Source: an archaeon (GTDB lineage: Archaea > Micrarchaeota > Micrarchaeia > Anstonellales > Bilamarchaeaceae). Taken from it: a DNA stretch of 32,191 nucleotides. Within the stretch, counting starts at the first letter, position 1; every line of letters starts with the position of its first letter. The stretch lies in assembly GCA_020053355.1 (NCBI GenBank), contig JAGVNI010000012.1, forward strand, positions 1 through 32,191. Reading direction: 5' to 3'. Shown piece by piece: positions 5,740 through 14,293 of the stretch. Under the pieces are notes generated by a model. The model did not search any database. It was not told the origin of the DNA and worked only from the letters and a program-made list of their open reading frames with translations. Position numbers and translations under genes: made by a program.

Positions 5740-6939
5740 CTAGCCTGTCAATCCCCATTCCAGGAACTTGCCCCGGATTATTTTCGCGTTTTCCTGCGCC
5801 CTTTCTTGTACCTGGGGGAACTTTTCGATTATGCTTTTCTTCAGCGCATCCTTGCCCTTGATGGACTGGACTATCCTCTCTATGCCGGCCTCATCGAATG
5901 AGCCGATATCGAGGACGCAATCCTCGCACAGGGTGCCAAGGACTCCGCTGAACTTATGGCTGTCGCCTATTGCGAAAAACGGCGTCCTGGAGAGGGTTCC
6001 GAGTATTATCGCATGCATCCTTGTCGAAACGATGAACTCGGATTTCGAGATGTTGTCCGCGATTTCAGCCGGTGTGCCGACCTCCCCGATTATCTCCACG
6101 CCCGGCCGCCCGACGCCGGAAGCTATCTCTCCCTGGAACCGGACATCATATTCGTCTGTCGGGAGGAACGTAATCCGGTATCCCAGTTCGTCGATAACCC
6201 TCCGGGCAAGCACCCGGTAGTTGTCCATGTACCTCTCCCTTCCCCTCCATATGCGCTTAGGGCACATGATTACTGATTTCGCATTTTCCTTCTTTGGCGC
6301 GTACTGATAGGCGAAAACCAGGTCGGATGTTGTCATGGCCCCCTTCACGCCGATTCCTTTCAGGTCATGCGCGGTCCTCTCGTCGCGGACGATGATGAGG
6401 TCCACAAGGCTTAGGATGGGCGCTACAACCAGGCCGTTGAAGAATCCTTCCATGGGGCCAATCGTCTGTGCGCATATGATGCTTTTCTTGTCCAATATCT
6501 TTGCCATGATGAGCTCCCCGAACGCCGTCACGAAAAAATACTTGGGGCCCATGAAGTCCCCTCCGGGGCTTATGACCACGTCGCAGTCGAAAAACCTGTT
6601 GAGGGGGGATGACAGGTGGCGGTTGAAAATGAAAAACCGGCGCTTGAAGAGGCGGAAAATGACGGCCGATGCCAAATTATTCGCGAACACTAACGGGTAC
6701 CATGCCAAATCGAGCATGCCCGGCTTATCCTTTGCCGGCATTGGCCAGACCCAGCGGTCCAATTCGGCATCCAGTCCCGGGCACTTCTTCCCGGTAATCG
6801 CGGGATGCGATACCAGCGCGCTGATTTGGCAGCCTGGGGATATCTCCTTAAGCATCCCGGTCAGGGTCTGCAGGATAGCCAAATCCCCCATATTCTTGCT
6901 CCAGGAATGGGAGACGACAACTTTCAGTATTGCCATCAT
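5740..6939 (-). CDS. Polysaccharide pyruvyl transferase family protein (CsaB/WcaK-like)
   Basis: A 399-residue protein of the PF04230 type. The N-terminal SWSKNMGDLAILQT matches the family's N-x-GD-AI signature, ISPGGDFMG sits mid-protein, and the C-terminal half has STRMHAIILGTL followed by a GDSHKFSG segment, like the family's S-R-x-H-A and K-x-x-G pattern. Family members transfer pyruvate ketals from PEP to polysaccharide sugars, or are related GT-B-like enzymes. The longest frame starts at 6972, but a TATA box at 6961-6968 lies downstream of that codon and 25 nt before ATG 6939. I therefore place the start at 6939 (or 6936, the next codon) as a leaderless mRNA. It is followed by the RHH gene. 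Confidence 0.82.
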   Translation of the reverse strand: MMAILKVVVSHSWSKNMGDLAILQTLTGMLKEISPGCQISALVSHPAITGKKCPGLDAELDRWVWPMPAKDKPGMLDLAWYPLVFANNLASAVIFRLFKRRFFIFNRHLSSPLNRFFDCDVVISPGGDFMGPKYFFVTAFGELIMAKILDKKSIICAQTIGPMEGFFNGLVVAPILSLVDLIIVRDERTAHDLKGIGVKGAMTTSDLVFAYQYAPKKENAKSVIMCPKRIWRGRERYMDNYRVLARRVIDELGYRITFLPTDEYDVRFQGEIASGVGRPGVEIIGEVGTPAEIADNISKSEFIVSTRMHAIILGTLSRTPFFAIGDSHKFSGVLGTLCEDCVLDIGSFDEAGIERIVQSIKGKDALKKSIIEKFPQVQERAQENAKIIRGKFLEWGLTG

Positions 6940-6960
6940 GCGGACTTTGCCGCAAAGCGG

Positions 6961-6968
6961 TTTTAAAT
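6961..6968 (-). promoter_or_regulatory. TATA box of the pyruvyl transferase gene
   Basis: ATTTAAAA on the minus strand, centred about 25 nt before ATG 6939. It fixes the start downstream of the longer open frame. Confidence 0.6.
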
Positions 6969-7049
6969 CCATGTCGCATTGGAACCGGGAACTGGCGCCT
7001 CATTCGGGGGCGCAGCATCAATGGAACCCCGCCCCGTCTTCATGCGCGT

Positions 7050-7817
7050 TCATTTTCCGTCTCCCCGTTTGTTCCGAAGCGTAGTTTCGATGAATCCGCA
7101 CACTTTCGAAGTGCATTCCGGGGGCGGAATGTTCGATATCGCAATCCCCTCGGGGTGGTGGCCGCCGGTCTGGTTGTCCCGAACCGTATCCCACTTGTTT
7201 TTCCTGGTCTCGTCCGCATCGGTGAACCCGTGGTCGCTAAGTATCAGGAAATCTTTCCCCTCAAGATGGGGGAGGATGGCTGCGAGCGCCCGGTCAATGC
7301 TCTGGTAATGCTTCATAAGGGTTTCCGGCTCCCGCCAGAACATGTGCTGCGCCCGATCCGGCTCAGAAAAAACAGCGACAACCAGGTCTGCATCCCCGTA
7401 TTCTATCGCGCCGATGACGTCCCTAATCAGCATCTTTGTGCTCTGGAACATCTCGTCTTCCCGGACGGAAAGGACGTGCTTTTCCCACTCGTCCATCCGA
7501 TAATTCACATTGATTGGCGGCAGGGAAATCGGCACGCCCATGACTATCGCCCGCCCCACGCGGTCCCAGACGAATATCTTTTTCCGCAGGAGTTCTTCGC
7601 GCGCCTCCTGTCCCATGACAAAATGCATTATCCCGTGCTCTGACGGGGCCTGGCCGCTGAAGATGGTCGCCCAGGACGGCCCTGAATGGATGGGGCGGAT
7701 GTCGCAAGTGAGCGTTGTGTGGTGGAACCTTTCGAGAAGCGCCTTGAAAGCCGGAAGCTTTCCCAATGCGGGTTTTATCACAGTCCAGGTGGCGCCGTCG
7801 AGGCCGATGACAATCAT
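7050..7817 (-). CDS. Alkaline-phosphatase-superfamily protein (type I phosphodiesterase-like), short form
   Basis: 255 residues beginning MIVIGLDGATW. Superfamily metal and nucleophile positions are visible: GLDG (5-8), then IHSGPSWATIFSG where Thr/Ser is the nucleophile (here Ser), FSEPDRAQH, LSDHGF and GGHHPEG. Relatives hydrolyse phosphate or sulfate esters or transfer such groups. No signal peptide is seen, so it is probably cytoplasmic. Start: ATG at 7817 overlaps the TGA of the CysN gene (ATGA), implying translational coupling. The 39 nt longer frame would run into that gene. At 255 residues it is short beside the 547-residue relative at 14294, lacking the insertion region. Being third in a sulfate-activation operon suggests work on sulfated or phosphorylated intermediates, but this is inference. 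Confidence 0.8.
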   Translation of the reverse strand: MIVIGLDGATWTVIKPALGKLPAFKALLERFHHTTLTCDIRPIHSGPSWATIFSGQAPSEHGIMHFVMGQEAREELLRKKIFVWDRVGRAIVMGVPISLPPINVNYRMDEWEKHVLSVREDEMFQSTKMLIRDVIGAIEYGDADLVVAVFSEPDRAQHMFWREPETLMKHYQSIDRALAAILPHLEGKDFLILSDHGFTDADETRKNKWDTVRDNQTGGHHPEGIAISNIPPPECTSKVCGFIETTLRNKRGDGK

Positions 7818-9061
7818 AGCACGACACCGACCGCAGCAATCCTGCCCGATTTCCACAGCACGAACCTGCCTGTCGGCGGCATCATGGAGAATTTTTCAAG
7901 GACCACCGGGGTATCCGTTTCGATGAACGCCTCAGCCGATTCAGTTGCGCCAACCCTTACGATTCCCGCAACTTTTTTCGGTCCTGAATCCTTAATCGGA
8001 TGCATCGTCTCGATTACCCTGGCCAGTTTGCACGCAGCGGTCTGGGGGCCGCATATCAGTTCCAAAGGCTCCCCTTCCAGCAATTCAGCTTCCGGAAGGC
8101 AGAACAGCCTTACCCTGAACTCCCTCCCGGGCGCAGCGGCCCGCTGCACATCCATGCAGACCGAGCCCCTCATGATTGCGCTGGTGTTCCCGACCGAAAT
8201 TCCGGTGTTTTGCCCTGCCCGGGCCTCTGACATCGGCTTGCCGTCGCCTGCGCTCAGCGCTTCGATTTTCGTCCGGATTCCCCCGGGCTCAATCGCTATC
8301 TCCTGGCCCGTGCGGAACACGCCGCACTCCACCCGCCCAACGGCAATCCTGTCCCCGCCCAATTCATAAACATCCTGAATGAACATCCGGGGGGGCATGC
8401 GCGAATAATCCGGCTGGTTCAATGCGAATCCTTCAAGGCACTCGATGACGCTTTTTCCGCCATACCATGCCATCGAATCCGTTCGGGCGAGGACGTTGTT
8501 GCCCGATTTTGCTGAAATGGGGATGAACTGGATGTCCTTCTCAAGATAGCCGAATGATTCCAATACCGTGAGCACCCCGCTGCGTATCTGGCCGAACCTC
8601 TCCTCGCTGTTGGCAACCGCATCCATCTTATTGACCGCGACGACCAGCTTCGTTATCCCCAGGAACCGCGCAAGGAAGACGTGGAGCTTCGTCTCATCCT
8701 GGAGCCCCTCGTCTTCTTTCGCAGAAACAATCAATATGGCCGCATCCGCCATCGAAGCCCCGCTGAGCATGTTCCGCACAAGCTCCTTGTGCCCCGGGAC
8801 GTCGATGAGGTTGTAGATGAAGCCGTTATGCCTTGCCTGGGCAGTAGTCGTATCCAGGGTGAACCCGCCTTCGCGCTCCTCCACGAAGCTATCCAGGAGG
8901 AATGCCAGCTCGAACTCTTTTCTGAGGCTCCTGCAAATCCCCCTGGCCTCTTCGATGCGGTCCTCGGTTATCGAGCCTGTCCCAAGGAGCATGCGCCCGA
9001 TGAAAGTCGATTTGCCATGGTCCTTGTGGCCGAGAAGCGAAATGTTTATCTCATTGACCAT
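7814..9061 (-). CDS. cysN: Sulfate adenylyltransferase subunit 1 (CysN-like GTPase)
   Basis: 415 residues, translational-GTPase superfamily: P-loop GHKDHGKST (11-19), DVPGH (87-91), NKMD (144-147) and ISAKSG around 180, then two beta-barrel-type domains. EF-1alpha is similar, but the segment LLDSFVEEREGG resembles CysN's LLVDGLQAEREQG, and the gene follows cysD by 14 nt. With CysD it forms ATP sulfurylase, driving sulfate + ATP to APS with GTP hydrolysis. Start: ATG 9061 with GGTGA five bases upstream, preferred over GTG 9070. It overlaps the downstream phosphatase-like gene by ATGA. It is somewhat shorter than typical bacterial CysN. No APS kinase, PAPS reductase or sulfotransferase gene is in the window. 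Confidence 0.8.
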   Translation of the reverse strand: MVNEINISLLGHKDHGKSTFIGRMLLGTGSITEDRIEEARGICRSLRKEFELAFLLDSFVEEREGGFTLDTTTAQARHNGFIYNLIDVPGHKELVRNMLSGASMADAAILIVSAKEDEGLQDETKLHVFLARFLGITKLVVAVNKMDAVANSEERFGQIRSGVLTVLESFGYLEKDIQFIPISAKSGNNVLARTDSMAWYGGKSVIECLEGFALNQPDYSRMPPRMFIQDVYELGGDRIAVGRVECGVFRTGQEIAIEPGGIRTKIEALSAGDGKPMSEARAGQNTGISVGNTSAIMRGSVCMDVQRAAAPGREFRVRLFCLPEAELLEGEPLELICGPQTAACKLARVIETMHPIKDSGPKKVAGIVRVGATESAEAFIETDTPVVLEKFSMMPPTGRFVLWKSGRIAAVGVVL

Positions 9062-9075
9062 CGCACTCACCGCGC

Positions 9076-9864
9076 TTACATGTAGCCCAGCGCCCGGAGG
9101 CGCTGCATGACGTTTTCCTGCTCCTTGTCCTGCATCCGCCCTGAGCGCTCAGCCGTGCCGGTTTTCTGCAATTCGCTTATGATGTCATCGATATTGGCAG
9201 CGCCGGATTGGACCGATACGGTGCACTGCGTGCACCCAAGGCTCCGATACCTCTTCCCTTCCCTTGAGAAATACAGCGGGTTTATCGGCACTTCCTCCTG
9301 CCTGAGGTATCTCCAGATGTCCACCTCGTTCCATTGGAGGAGGGGGTGGATTCGAACGTGGGATGTGTCCTCGAACCTGCTCGTATATTCCCACACCTCG
9401 GGCGGCTGTTCCTTGTAGTTCCACTTGAACTCCTTGTCCCTCGGGGAGAAGTACCGTTCCTTTGCCCGGATGCCATGCTCGTCCCGCCTTATGGATACGA
9501 TGAGGCCGTCGAACCCCCTCGTATCGAGGAGTCCTTTCAGCGCGTCGGTCTTGTTCGCCCCGCAGCATTTTATCCCGGAGATGTCGTCCTTGATCACGCT
9601 TTTCACGACAATCAGGTCGAGGTCCCATTCCTTCGCGAGCCTTTTGCGGAATTCGTATGTCTCCGGAAAATCGATGCCGTTGTCGATGTGGATAACCGGG
9701 AACGGGACCCGGCCGAAAAAAGCCTTCCTGGCTATCGCGAGCATGGCTGTCGAATCCTTGCCCATGCTCCAGAGCGCGGCCAGGTTCTTGAACCTGGCTT
9801 TCGCCTCTCTCAGCACATACACGCTTTTTTCTTCTAGTTTGGTAAGGTCTTGAAACTCCGCCAT
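9076..9864 (-). CDS. cysD: Sulfate adenylyltransferase subunit 2 (CysD)
   Basis: 262 residues of the PP-loop ATP pyrophosphatase family. SMGKDS (33-38) matches CysD's SIGKDS loop and is followed by HIDNG, FPETYEFR and the CysD-type block RRDEHGIRAKER with FSPRD. HPLLQWNEVDIWRYL, RYRSLGCTQCT and GTAERSGRMQDKE match the C-terminal CysD pattern. It catalyses adenylation of sulfate with CysN. First gene of cysD-cysN-phosphatase. A TATA box at 9897-9906 precedes it. ATG 9864 is preferred over TTG 9867. The protein ends RLRALGYM. As the only sulfur gene set here, and inside a glycan locus, the likely use is making activated sulfate for glycan sulfation rather than cysteine synthesis (inference). 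Confidence 0.88.
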   Translation of the reverse strand: MAEFQDLTKLEEKSVYVLREAKARFKNLAALWSMGKDSTAMLAIARKAFFGRVPFPVIHIDNGIDFPETYEFRKRLAKEWDLDLIVVKSVIKDDISGIKCCGANKTDALKGLLDTRGFDGLIVSIRRDEHGIRAKERYFSPRDKEFKWNYKEQPPEVWEYTSRFEDTSHVRIHPLLQWNEVDIWRYLRQEEVPINPLYFSREGKRYRSLGCTQCTVSVQSGAANIDDIISELQKTGTAERSGRMQDKEQENVMQRLRALGYM

Positions 9865-9896
9865 CAAAGCACCGGTTGCTGGAGACTAGATGTACT

Positions 9897-9906
9897 GATA
9901 TATGTT
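9897..9906 (-). promoter_or_regulatory. TATA box of the cysD-cysN-phosphatase operon
   Basis: AACATATATC on the minus strand, about 37 nt before ATG 9864, leaving a leader of about 10 nt. Confidence 0.55.
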
Positions 9907-9983
9907 AATCACCGTCTTCTATATATTTATTCTCCTGCGAATGGGCCGGGCACGGATAAACCGTCCAAGCCCCCTATTAACGA

Positions 9984-9991
9984 TTATAAAT
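9984..9991 (+). promoter_or_regulatory. TATA box of PaaK-like gene 2
   Basis: TTATAAAT is centred 25-26 nt before ATG 10013, giving a leaderless transcript and ruling out the longer frame from 9902. A second AT-rich run, CTATATATTTAT at 9919-9930, is a possible additional element. Confidence 0.6.
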
Positions 9992-10012
9992 CGTGAGCGA
10001 GAGTATGGATTG

Positions 10013-11308
10013 ATGGGGAGCAATCCAATCAATGTCCTTCGCGATTACCTGGGCCTCCGGCGCGAGCATTGGCTGGGCAGGGAGCAGATCGAATCCATCC
10101 AGCAGCGCAGGTACGAGGCAATCACCGATACCGCCCGCCTTCTCCCCTACTACCGGAGGCGGTTTGAATCCTGCGGGGATTCGCCCTCAAAAGACCTGGA
10201 AATGGGCGGTTTCCCGATCCTTCCCAAGGACGATGTCCGGATGAGCCCAAATGATTTCATAAACCCGTCAATCCCACGGAAAAAACTTTTCGAGATGCAG
10301 ACCTCCGGCTCTACCGGGACCCCGCTCGGCGTTGTCTGCGATCAGCAAACATTCGAGCACCGGCACGCAATCGGCCTGCTGCTTGCGCAGGATTTCCGCA
10401 GGTCTCCGCGGGACCTGCTTGTCGAGATTTCCCGCAAGTCTGATTCATTCGCCCCTTTTGCCGTGCCAGGGTTGTTCCGGAAAAAGCACCTCTCGATTTT
10501 CCTCGAAGAGAGCGAGCTCTTCAGGTCGGTCCGCAGGCTGGGGCCAGACTCGCTTGGATGGTATCCTTCCATGGCGCAAACGCTCGCCCGGATAAACGAT
10601 TCATTAGGAAGGCCGGTGCGGCTGAAATCCGTCTTTTGCGGCGGAGAGGCGCTTTCCGCCCGGGTGCGCGCCTCCATCGAGGAATCCTTCTCATGCAGGG
10701 TTTACGAGCAGTACGCCTCGGTCGAATTCTCAGCGCTCGCTTGGGAATGCCCCGAGGAGCACCGGCTCCATGTGAACGACAGCTCCTTCCTAATCGAGGT
10801 TATCGATGGCCGCGGGAAACCCATTAAGAGCGGCACGGGCGATTTGGCGGTGACCTGCTTCTTCAACCGCGCGATGCCGCTTGTCCGGTATATGATTGGC
10901 GATAGGGCGAAATGGGGCCGGGAATGCAGCTGCGGTCGCGGGACGCGCGTGCTGGATTCCATTTCCGGGCGCAGCGACGATTTCATCGTCCTCCCCAGCG
11001 GAAAGCACCGCAGCGCCTTCGCATTCAACCTGCTTTATTATGGCGAGAAAATCGAAGGCATATGGAAATACCAGATTGTCCAGGAGCGCGAAGACCTCCT
11101 CGTGTTCAGGTATGTCCCCGAGGGCCGGGGACTGAGCGGCGCCGGGTGTGCCGACCTCCGGAAACGGATAAGCAAAGCCTGCCTGTATGAAAATGTGAAG
11201 TTAGAATTCGAAGCGGCGGATTCGATACCGCGCGAGAAATCCGGAAAGCTCAGGAAAATCATATCGAAGCCGGCACAGAGGCTGCGCACCGGGGATGCGG
11301 CGGAGTGA
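10013..11308 (+). CDS. PaaK/CapK-like adenylate-forming enzyme (copy 2)
   Basis: 431 residues from the leaderless ATG at 10013. The open frame extends upstream to 9902, but that part includes promoter sequence and would add a segment absent from the paralogues. Motifs: phosphate loop TSGSTGTPLGV, YEQYASVEF in place of the usual D-x-YG-x-x-E, MIGDRAKWG, Cys motif CSCGRG and C-terminal EKSGKLRK with the catalytic-type lysine. The Gly-to-Ala change in the second motif sets it apart from copies 1 and 3 and may alter the substrate pocket. As in the family, it should adenylate a carboxylic acid and pass it to a thiol or amine. It overlaps the longest reading of copy 3 and probably shares its mRNA. 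Confidence 0.83.
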   Translation: MGSNPINVLRDYLGLRREHWLGREQIESIQQRRYEAITDTARLLPYYRRRFESCGDSPSKDLEMGGFPILPKDDVRMSPNDFINPSIPRKKLFEMQTSGSTGTPLGVVCDQQTFEHRHAIGLLLAQDFRRSPRDLLVEISRKSDSFAPFAVPGLFRKKHLSIFLEESELFRSVRRLGPDSLGWYPSMAQTLARINDSLGRPVRLKSVFCGGEALSARVRASIEESFSCRVYEQYASVEFSALAWECPEEHRLHVNDSSFLIEVIDGRGKPIKSGTGDLAVTCFFNRAMPLVRYMIGDRAKWGRECSCGRGTRVLDSISGRSDDFIVLPSGKHRSAFAFNLLYYGEKIEGIWKYQIVQEREDLLVFRYVPEGRGLSGAGCADLRKRISKACLYENVKLEFEAADSIPREKSGKLRKIISKPAQRLRTGDAAE

Positions 11309-11312
11309 AGCC

Positions 11313-12563
11313 ATGGACCCCTTGAATTCCGCGAGGCTCGCATTCCATCTCATGGATACGCGGCGAAACCAGTGGAAGGCCCCGGATGAGCTTGAGCGCA
11401 TGCAAATCCGGGCGCTCCAGGCGCTTGTTTCTCATGCCGCTAAGCACGTGCCGCATTACCGCAAAACCCTCAAGGGTCTAAACATCCGCAGCCTGGACGA
11501 CCTTGCCGCCATGCCCCTTACCGCCAAACCGGATGTGCAGAAAGACCCGGAATTATTCGTAAACGACGCATTTGCGCAATCCAAACTGAGCAGGCATAAA
11601 ACCTCGGGCTCAAGCGGCACCCCCCTTCCGGTCTATTACAGCGCAGAAGACAGCATCAGGGCAGCTGCGCTCCGCATGCACTGGCTGACGGATAACGGGG
11701 TCGGGCCTTTTGACCGGAAGGCCAATGTGACGTACTACAAATACAAGGAATCGTTCATCCAGCGCCTGGGGATTTTCAAGGTCCATTACCTTCCAGTTAT
11801 GGATGCCGGCGGGGACACCCTCCGGTCCCTTTCATCCCTGAAACCTTCGATAATCATTTCCACCCCCTCCTTCATGCTTCCCCTTGTCATGGCCAACCTG
11901 GAAGCCGGCAGTCCGGTTCGTGTCCGGAAGGTGTTCACAAGCGGAGAGATGCTGACTACGGGTGCGAGGGAACTTATCAAGAAGTCATTCTCCTGCTCGG
12001 TTTCAGACCGGTACGGCACGATAGAGGCCGGCCCGGTCGCATGGGAGTGCGAAAAAGGCGGCATGCACGTATTCTCGGACTCTATCCTCCTCGAGATTCT
12101 CGATGATGCCGGAAACCCGGTGCGCGGGGGGGAATCCGGGAACCTCGTCCTGACGACTTTACGGAAACGTTCCATGCCGTTCATCCGATACTGCATAGGC
12201 GACCGCGCGTCCTGGGGGGCAAAATGCCAATGCGGACGGAATTTCCCAGTCCTCAAGGGGCTTGAAGGCCGCATGAACGGCATGCTGACGCTGCCGAGCG
12301 GGCGCCGATTCAGCGCCACCACGGTCGGGGCCGCCCTGCGCCATCTCCCCGGCATCATTTGCTTCCAGACAATCCAGGAGCGGCCGGATTTTCTCCGCAT
12401 CCGGGTGGTGAGGGATGGCTCCCACAACCTTACGCGGGCGCAGATTGCCGAGGCCGTTCTGCGCGCCCTCCCGGAACCCGTCGATATCGAAGTGGAAGAA
12501 ACCGACCGCATCGAACCGGAAAAGAACGGCAAGATGCGGGATTTCGCATCGAAAATCGCCTGA
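11313..12563 (+). CDS. PaaK/CapK-like adenylate-forming enzyme (copy 3)
   Basis: 416 residues. The start at 11313 is chosen because the N-terminus then aligns exactly with copy 1 (NQWK at residues 19-22 in both) and GGAGTGA lies seven bases upstream. The 11295 ATG would overlap the previous stop. Motifs: KTSGSSGTPLPV, DRYGTIEAG, CIGDRASWG, CQCGRN and C-terminal EKNGKMRD. It lies four bases after copy 2 and before the flippase, an order suggesting action on a lipid-linked glycan before export. It is more like copy 1 than copy 2. The acyl substrate is unknown. Confidence 0.85.
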   Translation: MDPLNSARLAFHLMDTRRNQWKAPDELERMQIRALQALVSHAAKHVPHYRKTLKGLNIRSLDDLAAMPLTAKPDVQKDPELFVNDAFAQSKLSRHKTSGSSGTPLPVYYSAEDSIRAAALRMHWLTDNGVGPFDRKANVTYYKYKESFIQRLGIFKVHYLPVMDAGGDTLRSLSSLKPSIIISTPSFMLPLVMANLEAGSPVRVRKVFTSGEMLTTGARELIKKSFSCSVSDRYGTIEAGPVAWECEKGGMHVFSDSILLEILDDAGNPVRGGESGNLVLTTLRKRSMPFIRYCIGDRASWGAKCQCGRNFPVLKGLEGRMNGMLTLPSGRRFSATTVGAALRHLPGIICFQTIQERPDFLRIRVVRDGSHNLTRAQIAEAVLRALPEPVDIEVEETDRIEPEKNGKMRDFASKIA

Positions 12564-12584
12564 TATGCGCCCGGGGGATATTCA

Positions 12585-12593
12585 ATTAATAAA
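12585..12593 (+). promoter_or_regulatory. Possible TATA box of the flippase gene
   Basis: ATTAATAAA is centred about 55 nt before the TTG start at 12644, leaving a leader of about 28 nt that contains GGTGGTG. The flippase could also be read from the PaaK-like transcript. Confidence 0.4.
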
Positions 12594-12643
12594 TCCCAAT
12601 AATCAAGAGTTGCACCTGCGGTAGGTAATCCTGGTGGTGTAAT

Positions 12644-14278
12644 TTGGGAAAAGAATCTGTTGGCGAAGACGTCTCAAAACATTCCAAAGAGCTGGCAAAA
12701 GGCACGCTGTTCAGCTTTGCAGGCAACGCATTCTTCAAAATCGTCTCGTTCATCTATATCGTCGTCATCGCCAAGGTGGTGGCGCAGGACGACCTCGGAT
12801 TGTTCTATCTGGCGATGGGTTTCGTCTCAGTCACGGCAATCGCGGACGATTTGGGGCTCGCATCCTCGCTGGCCCGGTACATCCCGTTTTTCCAAGGGAA
12901 GGGGGAAGGGGGGAAAATCCGGCGCCTAGTCGAGCTGTCCTACCTCCTGGTTATACTGGTCGCATTGCTGCTCATGGCAGGCCTCTGGCTCTCATCGGAT
13001 TTCATCGGGCAGGCCTACCAGAACCCGCTGCTCGCCCCCGCAATCCGGACGCTTACGGTCTATCTCGTCCTAACCAACATCTTCAGGGTCAACACCAACA
13101 TACTCCAGGGGTGCCGGGACATAGCGTCGCTGCAGCTGTCCCAGAACCTCCAGAATCTCTTCAAGCTGGTCATTACCCTGGCGCTGGTGCCTCTCCTTGG
13201 CTCATCATTCGAAGCCATAGCCTACGGGGTAATCCTCTCGTTCGTCGCCGTGATACCCTTCGCGTTCTATCGCTCCCGGCAGGCGCTTGCGAAGCTTGGG
13301 ACTGGCGGCCCGCCTCTTGGAACCGCTCAACTGGTATCCGAGATACTCCCCTTCGGGCTTATGGTGAACCTTTACCAGTCGCTCGGGGCTGCCATTTCGG
13401 GCGCGAACGCCATGCTGGTCGGCTATTTCGCCGACCCTTCTTCATCAGCCATATCCGTCGCGGTTTTCACGGTTGTCACGACGCTCTCGTATGCGCTCAT
13501 GGCGTTCCAGTCGTCAATAAATTCGATATTCCTGCCGATTATGTCGAACCTGCATGGCAAGGGAAACAGGCAGCAGATGGTCGCCGTGACAGAGACCGCC
13601 CAAAGGTGGGCCCTGCTCCTTTCGCTGCCGCCCGGCATCTGCCTTATCCTCCTTTCCCCGGATATCATTTCGGCCGTATATGGCGAAAGCTTCCTTTCGG
13701 GCAGCCTCACGATGTCGATATTCTCCATCGGCCTGGTTCTCGGGGCGTTTACCGCCATGCTTCCTGCCGCGCTTTCATCAATGCGCCTTGTCCGCGTCCA
13801 ATTGTACATCCTGGCGCTTGCGGGCGCCCTCAATATAATCCTGGGATTCATTCTCATCCCCACCTACGGAATGGAAGGGGCCGCATGCGCGGGGGTGGTC
13901 TATTCCATCCTATCCTCCCTGATGTACTATTACTTCGCGAGAAAGCACCTGGAATTCAGGGTTCCGCAGATAACGCTGCGCCTTGCGGCTGCAGGTCTGA
14001 TTACGGTCCTCATCATCATGCTTCTGCGGCCTCTTGTGCCGGTATCGGTTCCCATCCCCCTGAGCGGGGTATACCTCGCCGACCAAATCATCGCCCTGGC
14101 ATTTGCCGTCTTGAAAATATCAGCCGTCGGCGCGGTGTTCCTGGCATTGACGATAGTGCTGAAATGCTTCAAGGAAGAGGATGTCGGCATCGTGAGTAAG
14201 GTGATGCAGAAGGCCCGCATGCCGGATTGGGCAGTTTCGCTATCTTCAGGATTGCTGATGTTCGGTGTGGCCAGGTGA
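12644..14278 (+). CDS. Lipid-linked oligosaccharide flippase (Wzx/MATE-type polysaccharide exporter)
   Basis: 544 residues, almost entirely membrane-spanning, with about 12-14 hydrophobic segments. The N-terminus KELAKGTLFSFAGNAFFKIV with following VAQDDLGLFYLA resembles Wzx-type exporters, where G-x-F-x-x-A lies near the first helix. Such proteins move undecaprenyl- or dolichyl-linked sugars from the cytoplasmic to the outer face of the membrane. Start: TTG at 12644 with GGTGGTG four bases upstream. There is no other in-frame start near the first helix. It follows the PaaK-like pair and converges with a phosphatase-like gene (15 nt between stops). It supplies the export step between cytoplasmic GTs and the outward-facing YfhO-like proteins. 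Confidence 0.88.
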   Translation: MGKESVGEDVSKHSKELAKGTLFSFAGNAFFKIVSFIYIVVIAKVVAQDDLGLFYLAMGFVSVTAIADDLGLASSLARYIPFFQGKGEGGKIRRLVELSYLLVILVALLLMAGLWLSSDFIGQAYQNPLLAPAIRTLTVYLVLTNIFRVNTNILQGCRDIASLQLSQNLQNLFKLVITLALVPLLGSSFEAIAYGVILSFVAVIPFAFYRSRQALAKLGTGGPPLGTAQLVSEILPFGLMVNLYQSLGAAISGANAMLVGYFADPSSSAISVAVFTVVTTLSYALMAFQSSINSIFLPIMSNLHGKGNRQQMVAVTETAQRWALLLSLPPGICLILLSPDIISAVYGESFLSGSLTMSIFSIGLVLGAFTAMLPAALSSMRLVRVQLYILALAGALNIILGFILIPTYGMEGAACAGVVYSILSSLMYYYFARKHLEFRVPQITLRLAAAGLITVLIIMLLRPLVPVSVPIPLSGVYLADQIIALAFAVLKISAVGAVFLALTIVLKCFKEEDVGIVSKVMQKARMPDWAVSLSSGLLMFGVAR

Positions 14279-14293
14279 GCTGGCGGGTGCCAT

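Noticed and set aside
7814-9061. Elongation factor EF-1alpha
   Set aside because: The GTPase motifs fit both families, but the adjacent CysD and the CysN-like EEREGG segment favour sulfate adenylyltransferase subunit 1.
13111-14199. 362-residue frame inside the flippase gene
   Set aside because: Proline-, arginine- and histidine-rich translation without domains, in another frame of a clear membrane protein gene. A composition artefact.
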